This document shows positions 39,635-43,121 of a DNA stretch of 43,121 nt, in pieces. The notes beneath the pieces were generated by a model, which did not search any database, was not told the DNA's origin, and was given only the letters and a program-made list of their open reading frames with translations. The position numbers and the translations under genes are program-made. How positions within the stretch are numbered: the stretch's first letter is position 1; every line of letters begins with the position of its first letter. Origin of the DNA: a virus; IMG/VR virus record IMGVR_UViG_3300009183_000147, positions 1 through 43,121 of that record; one strand, given 5' to 3'.

Positions 39635-39663
39635 ATTATAGCAAAGATACATTTAAGTGTCAA
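39635..39663 (-). promoter_or_regulatory. Early extended -10 promoter of the 95-residue gene
   Basis: Minus strand TTGACA (39663-39658), 17-base spacer ending in TTTGC, TATAAT (39640-39635). This is the best match to consensus in the window and reads away from gp14. Confidence 0.85.
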
Positions 39664-39721
39664 TCTTTTCTAAAGTGTTGTTTTTAGAACACAGTGTTGC
39701 AGATTGGGATAGTTCAGCCAC

Positions 39722-39729
39722 CATAAATA
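39722..39729 (+). promoter_or_regulatory. Late-type box directly before gp14
   Basis: CATAAATA, then ACGT, then ATG at 39734. No ribosome site fits, so the gp14 message would be leaderless or nearly so. Confidence 0.6.
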
Positions 39730-39733
39730 ACGT

Positions 39734-41038
39734 ATGCCAAGATTGTCACTCTATCGCCCTAATCGCACCTCTGACTACAAGTTTCTGGATAGAACCATTG
39801 CAGAAATGTACACTGTTGGCGGATTGGACATTTATATCCACAAGTACATGGGTCCGTCAACCGGAGACCCCGGTGACGCAGATGCTACCTTACCTGTTTA
39901 CGACACTTCAAATCCGTTATTCATTGAAGATTTGTTGTTGCTGGAAAACCGTGATCGACAGTACGATCCCGACGTGTATATACAACGTGGTGTGTACCGT
40001 GTGGCCGACGTTGACTTTGATCTTACCCAATTTGGTCTGTTCTTAAACAACGACACCCTGTTTATTACGTTCCATTACAATGACATGATTGACACCATTG
40101 GGCGTAAACTCATGTCAGGTGATGTGATAGAAATTCCCAACCTAAAAGATTATCATCCCTTGGACAAGAGCCTAGCCAAAGCATTGCCTCGCTGGTATGT
40201 GATTCAAGATGCATCTTTTGCTTCAGAAGGATTTAGTCAAACTTGGTTGCCACACCTGTGGCGGGTCAAAGCCACCCCAATGGTCAATGCTCAAGAATAC
40301 AACAGCATCACCAAACAGGCATTTGAACCCAACAACATCTGGGATCCAGGCAACTATTATCCAGCCGGTACTGTTGTGAACAACGGCGACAAGTACTACA
40401 CTGCTGTTGGCAATGTTCCGCCAGGCACAGACATAACCAATACCACTTACTGGGCAGAAAAGACTCCAGACACCATTGCAGAAAAAACGTCTACTCGCAC
40501 AAAAGATCTAGAGTTGAACGATGCAATTTTAGTACAAGCCGATGTTGAAGTTCCACTGACCGGATACGACACTGTGAAGTTTTATATTTTACCCACTACT
40601 GTGGATGGACAGCCTGCACAGAGTGGCCTAACTGCAGATGAAACACCACCCACTGTGGATGGTACCCAAGGCGGCGAAGGCACTACTCCTCGATCAGACG
40701 GCTACACAATTGGCTACTTGACCGGAGATGGCATTGCTCCAAACGGATTGCCTGTGACTGCAGGTGTTAGTTTTCCAGCAACGCCAGCAGTTGGCAACTA
40801 TGCACTACGACTGGATTACTTTCCAAATCGCTTGTTCCGTTACGATGGTGCAAGGTGGATCAAGATTGAAGACAGTGTGCGTATTAAACCGGTGTTTGAG
40901 TCTGAAGGGCCGGCAGCGTCACAGCGAGCCAGTTTTGTCAACAACAGAAACACAGTGCAGACCACTGACCGTGGCGCTATCCCAAGTCGTCAGAGTCTCA
41001 GTGAGATACTCAAGCCCAATGCAGACAACGGTGGTTAA
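39734..41038 (+). CDS. gp14: Neck protein gp14-like
   Basis: 434 residues (T4 gp14: 256). The first 200 residues (PNRTSDYKFLDRTIAEMYTVGG, PLFIEDLLLLENRDRQYDPDVY, FGLFLNNDTLFITFHYNDMIDTIGRKLM) match cyanophage-type gp14. The C-terminal half adds Thr/Pro/Gly-rich text (DNTIAEKTSTRT, TVDGTQGGEGTTPRSDG), probably a surface extension. gp14 works with gp13 at the neck to seal the head and receive the tail. It leads the plus-strand run gp14-gp15-Nudix, with 6 bases to gp15. Confidence 0.8.
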   Translation: MPRLSLYRPNRTSDYKFLDRTIAEMYTVGGLDIYIHKYMGPSTGDPGDADATLPVYDTSNPLFIEDLLLLENRDRQYDPDVYIQRGVYRVADVDFDLTQFGLFLNNDTLFITFHYNDMIDTIGRKLMSGDVIEIPNLKDYHPLDKSLAKALPRWYVIQDASFASEGFSQTWLPHLWRVKATPMVNAQEYNSITKQAFEPNNIWDPGNYYPAGTVVNNGDKYYTAVGNVPPGTDITNTTYWAEKTPDTIAEKTSTRTKDLELNDAILVQADVEVPLTGYDTVKFYILPTTVDGQPAQSGLTADETPPTVDGTQGGEGTTPRSDGYTIGYLTGDGIAPNGLPVTAGVSFPATPAVGNYALRLDYFPNRLFRYDGARWIKIEDSVRIKPVFESEGPAASQRASFVNNRNTVQTTDRGAIPSRQSLSEILKPNADNGG

Positions 41039-41044
41039 ACAACA

Positions 41045-42457
41045 ATGACAACAGTAAACTCAGCCGCAAACCCAATGTTTTTTTACGACGAACAAATCCG
41101 TCGTTTCCTGCTACAGTTCACAAGAATCTTTTCAAACTTTCAAGTAGAATACGGACGCAACGAAGAAGGTACAGCACACACACTGGTACGTGTGCCCATC
41201 CGTTACGGAGATTCTAGCAGACAAGTACAAACCATCATGCAGAACAACTCTGCCAGTTTTATGACTTCTGTTCCAATGATGAGTTTTTATATTTCAGGAT
41301 TTGATTATGATCGTCCACGTATGCAAGAGCCATACTATGTGAGCAACATTGCTGTGCGTCAACGCACCTACGATGATGTCACTGACACTTACGAAACCAC
41401 ACAGGGTAATGCGTTTACTATCGAACGATTGATGCCGGTGCCATACAAACTAACACTAAAACTAGACCTGTGGACCAGCAACACCAATCAAAAAATGCAG
41501 TTGTTAGAACAGATTGTGGTGTTGTTTAATCCTGCTTTGGAAATTCAAAGCACAGACAACTATCTTGACTGGACCAGTTTAAGCATTGTGGAACTGGAAT
41601 CAACACAATGGACTAGTCGAAGTGTTCCAGTTGGCACAGAAGATCCCATTGACATTTGTACAATGACATTTACCCTGCCAATTTGGATCAGTAGCCCAGC
41701 CAAGGTCAAGAAACTGGGTGTGGTTGAGCGTATTATTGCCAACATATTTGACGCCAATGGTGATGCGTCAAACGCTGTGTTGGACAACGACCTGCTGTTA
41801 GGCACACGTAGAATAATCACACCATGGGATTATCAGGCCCTGTTGATTGGCAACAAGTTGCAGGCTCTGCGTTACAATGCTGTGATTGACGAGCCTAATA
41901 CCAGTTTGACTCCGCCAGATTCACCACCTAGCAACTTGTTATGGCCAGCCTTGGTCGGTGCTTACGGAGTGATACGGCCAGGAATCAGTCAGATCTTTTT
42001 AGAGCAACCTGATGGCACCGAAGTTGCCGGAACAGTGTCGTATGACCCCTCAGATGACCGGTTTATGTTGTATAATATAGATGAGGACACAGTTCCGCAA
42101 AACACACTATCTCCGGTACGTTCTGTGATTGATCCGTTGCGCAGTGGACCAAACGAAGGCTTGCCGGCACCTGCAGATGGTCAGCGTTATTTGTTAACTG
42201 AAGACACTGGCAGCGACAATGGCTACGCTGTGGCCTGGCAGGGCGTGTTGGGACAACCGTTGATTGCCCGACGAAACGATATTATTGAATACTTTGATCA
42301 ACGTTGGCAAGTGGTGTTTGAAAATACGTCCAGTCCTGACAATTTACAATACGTAACTAACATAACAACTGGAATTCAATACAAATGGACAGGCACAACA
42401 TGGGTCAAGAGCTACCAAGGACTATACCCCGGAGGACAATGGAGAATAGTACTGTAA
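41045..42457 (+). CDS. gp15: Tail completion and sheath stabiliser protein gp15
   Basis: 470 residues against 272 in T4. The N-terminus FFYDEQIRRFLLQFTRIFSNFQVEYGR, then RVPIRYGDSSRQV, matches the gp15 start. The middle (RLMPVPYKLTLKLDLWTSNTNQKMQLLEQIVVLFNPAL) is the conserved core, as is the strand EPIDICTMTFTLPIWI. The C-terminal 200 residues are an addition with strand-rich, acidic text not seen in T4. gp15 caps the tail and links to gp13/gp14 at the neck. The Nudix gene starts 19 bases before its end. Confidence 0.85.
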   Translation: MTTVNSAANPMFFYDEQIRRFLLQFTRIFSNFQVEYGRNEEGTAHTLVRVPIRYGDSSRQVQTIMQNNSASFMTSVPMMSFYISGFDYDRPRMQEPYYVSNIAVRQRTYDDVTDTYETTQGNAFTIERLMPVPYKLTLKLDLWTSNTNQKMQLLEQIVVLFNPALEIQSTDNYLDWTSLSIVELESTQWTSRSVPVGTEDPIDICTMTFTLPIWISSPAKVKKLGVVERIIANIFDANGDASNAVLDNDLLLGTRRIITPWDYQALLIGNKLQALRYNAVIDEPNTSLTPPDSPPSNLLWPALVGAYGVIRPGISQIFLEQPDGTEVAGTVSYDPSDDRFMLYNIDEDTVPQNTLSPVRSVIDPLRSGPNEGLPAPADGQRYLLTEDTGSDNGYAVAWQGVLGQPLIARRNDIIEYFDQRWQVVFENTSSPDNLQYVTNITTGIQYKWTGTTWVKSYQGLYPGGQWRIVL

Positions 42458-42879
42458 CAGCCGTGGGCGTTTGGTTCTACAGTGTGAGCACACAACGATA
42501 TCTGTATCTGTTGCGCAACGACTCACGTCATCCAGACTCCTGGGGACTGCCTGGTGGTAAATTTGAAGCCAATGAGACACTGATTGAAGCAATGACACGC
42601 GAGTGTACAGAAGAACTGGGCCATATGCCCGAGTACCTACGCTTGGTTCCTATAGAAAAGTTCACCAGTGCCGACGGCGGATTTGCTTATCACACATTTT
42701 TTTGCAGTGTTGCTCGGGAGTTTGTGCCGGTGCTGAATGATGAACACATTGGCTGGGCCTGGATTGCATCCGGAACATGGCCAAGACCCATGCACCCTGG
42801 ACTATGGTCAACTGTGAACTTTGATGCTGTGCGTGACAAAATGGCCACTGTGGAACACAGTGTTCAGATATCGCAGTGA
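42439..42879 (+). CDS. Nudix hydrolase
   Basis: 147 residues from the ATG at 42439, which is preceded by GGAGG at the ideal distance; the frame is open from 42385. The Nudix box is complete: G40, E46, R54, E55, E58, E59 and G61, with sequence GKFEANETLIEAMTRECTEEL. Nudix enzymes hydrolyse nucleoside diphosphates linked to another group, such as oxidised nucleotides or capped RNA ends. It overlaps gp15 by 19 bases and the convergent gene by 16. Other T4-like phages also carry Nudix genes. The real substrate is unknown. Confidence 0.85.
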   Translation: MENSTVTAVGVWFYSVSTQRYLYLLRNDSRHPDSWGLPGGKFEANETLIEAMTRECTEELGHMPEYLRLVPIEKFTSADGGFAYHTFFCSVAREFVPVLNDEHIGWAWIASGTWPRPMHPGLWSTVNFDAVRDKMATVEHSVQISQ

Positions 42880-43121
42880 CTTATAAATGGACGAACGTCC
42901 ATGCAGGCGACATTGGCGTTCATACGCCACTCTTTGGGCACATTAGACTCTTCACCAACAAATGTAAACCGAGTTGATGGATATGCTGTTAGCACTCCGT
43001 TCACATGCGCAGACCATTCACTCACAGTGCCAACTGTGTCATTGCTGTACCCCAGTGCATAAATTTCTTTGTGGCCGTCAAATGCTGCCATCCATAACAC
43101 CAGAGCTTCTAAGGCCATGAG
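42864..43121 (-). CDS. C-terminal part of a protein of unknown function, cut by window edge
   Basis: The frame is open from the window edge to a stop at 42864-42866, giving 86 residues. An internal ATG at 43118 is the first one seen, but no ribosome site can be judged and the frame runs off the end, so the true start probably lies outside. The text LWMAAFDGHKEIYALGYSNDTVG and FTFVGEESNVPKEWRMNANV looks like the end of an enzyme with a Rossmann-type core. It may be a phage glycan-related protein. Only the C-terminus is visible, so no name is given. Confidence 0.55.
   Translation of the reverse strand, partial: LMALEALVLWMAAFDGHKEIYALGYSNDTVGTVSEWSAHVNGVLTAYPSTRFTFVGEESNVPKEWRMNANVACMDVRPFISHCDI

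Noticed and set aside
1-43121. CRISPR array, tRNA genes, insertion sequences or an integrase with attachment sites
   Set aside because: No regularly spaced repeats, cloverleaf-like sequences, transposase or integrase motifs were seen on either strand by eye; a tRNA search program would be decisive.

Overview
This window is a piece of a tailed-phage genome of the T4-like, contractile-tail kind. It resembles the marine and cyanophage branch of that group rather than coliphage T4. The evidence is a run of recognisable T4 core genes in tightly packed, overlapping order: uvsW, uvsY, uvsX, gp32, both terminase subunits (gp16, gp17), tail sheath gp18, tail tube gp19, head completion gp4, neck proteins gp13 and gp14, tail completion gp15 and a gp1-like dNMP kinase. 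There are no rRNA or tRNA genes that I can see, and the host cannot be read from the window. Most genes lie on the minus strand; plus-strand modules are wedged between them, often with 3' ends overlapping by 13-53 bases.

Layout. (1) 1-3.5 kb: early region. It holds uvsW (cut by the window edge), an AAA ATPase and several tiny ORFs, with near-consensus sigma70-type promoters (TTGACN, 17 bases, TATAAT) and hairpin terminators. (2) 3.6-12.6 kb: a carbohydrate and methyltransferase island. It holds three glycosyltransferases, a nucleotidyltransferase-cupin fusion, three capsule-synthesis-like proteins and four SAM methyltransferases, one of them FkbM type. (3) 12.6-17.3 kb: recombination and replication genes uvsY, uvsX and gp32, interleaved with a radical SAM enzyme, an acidic protein and an SGNH-like protein. 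(4) 17.4-30.7 kb: packaging and virion genes, including gp17, gp16, gp4, gp19 and several probable internal or structural proteins. An exported nuclease and a translationally coupled radical SAM-SGNH pair sit among them. (5) 30.7-39.6 kb: a giant gp18, a small zinc protein on the plus strand, dNMP kinase, a third SGNH protein, a DnaQ-type exonuclease, gp13, a third radical SAM enzyme and two unknowns. (6) 39.7-43.1 kb: plus-strand gp14, gp15 and a Nudix hydrolase, then the 3' end of a minus-strand gene.

How the parts work together. Early genes use a repeated extended -10 promoter. Virion genes carry a T4-late-type box, here NNTAAATA. In several cases the start codon lies only 4-6 bases after the promoter box, at or next to the expected transcription start, which suggests leaderless mRNAs. 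The island genes look like a toolkit for making or altering surface glycans. The window also holds three radical SAM enzymes, each with an SGNH-like gene nearby on the same strand. Three virion-cluster proteins begin with a T4-style capsid-targeting sequence and end in a shared tail motif, so they may be packaged and delivered into the host.
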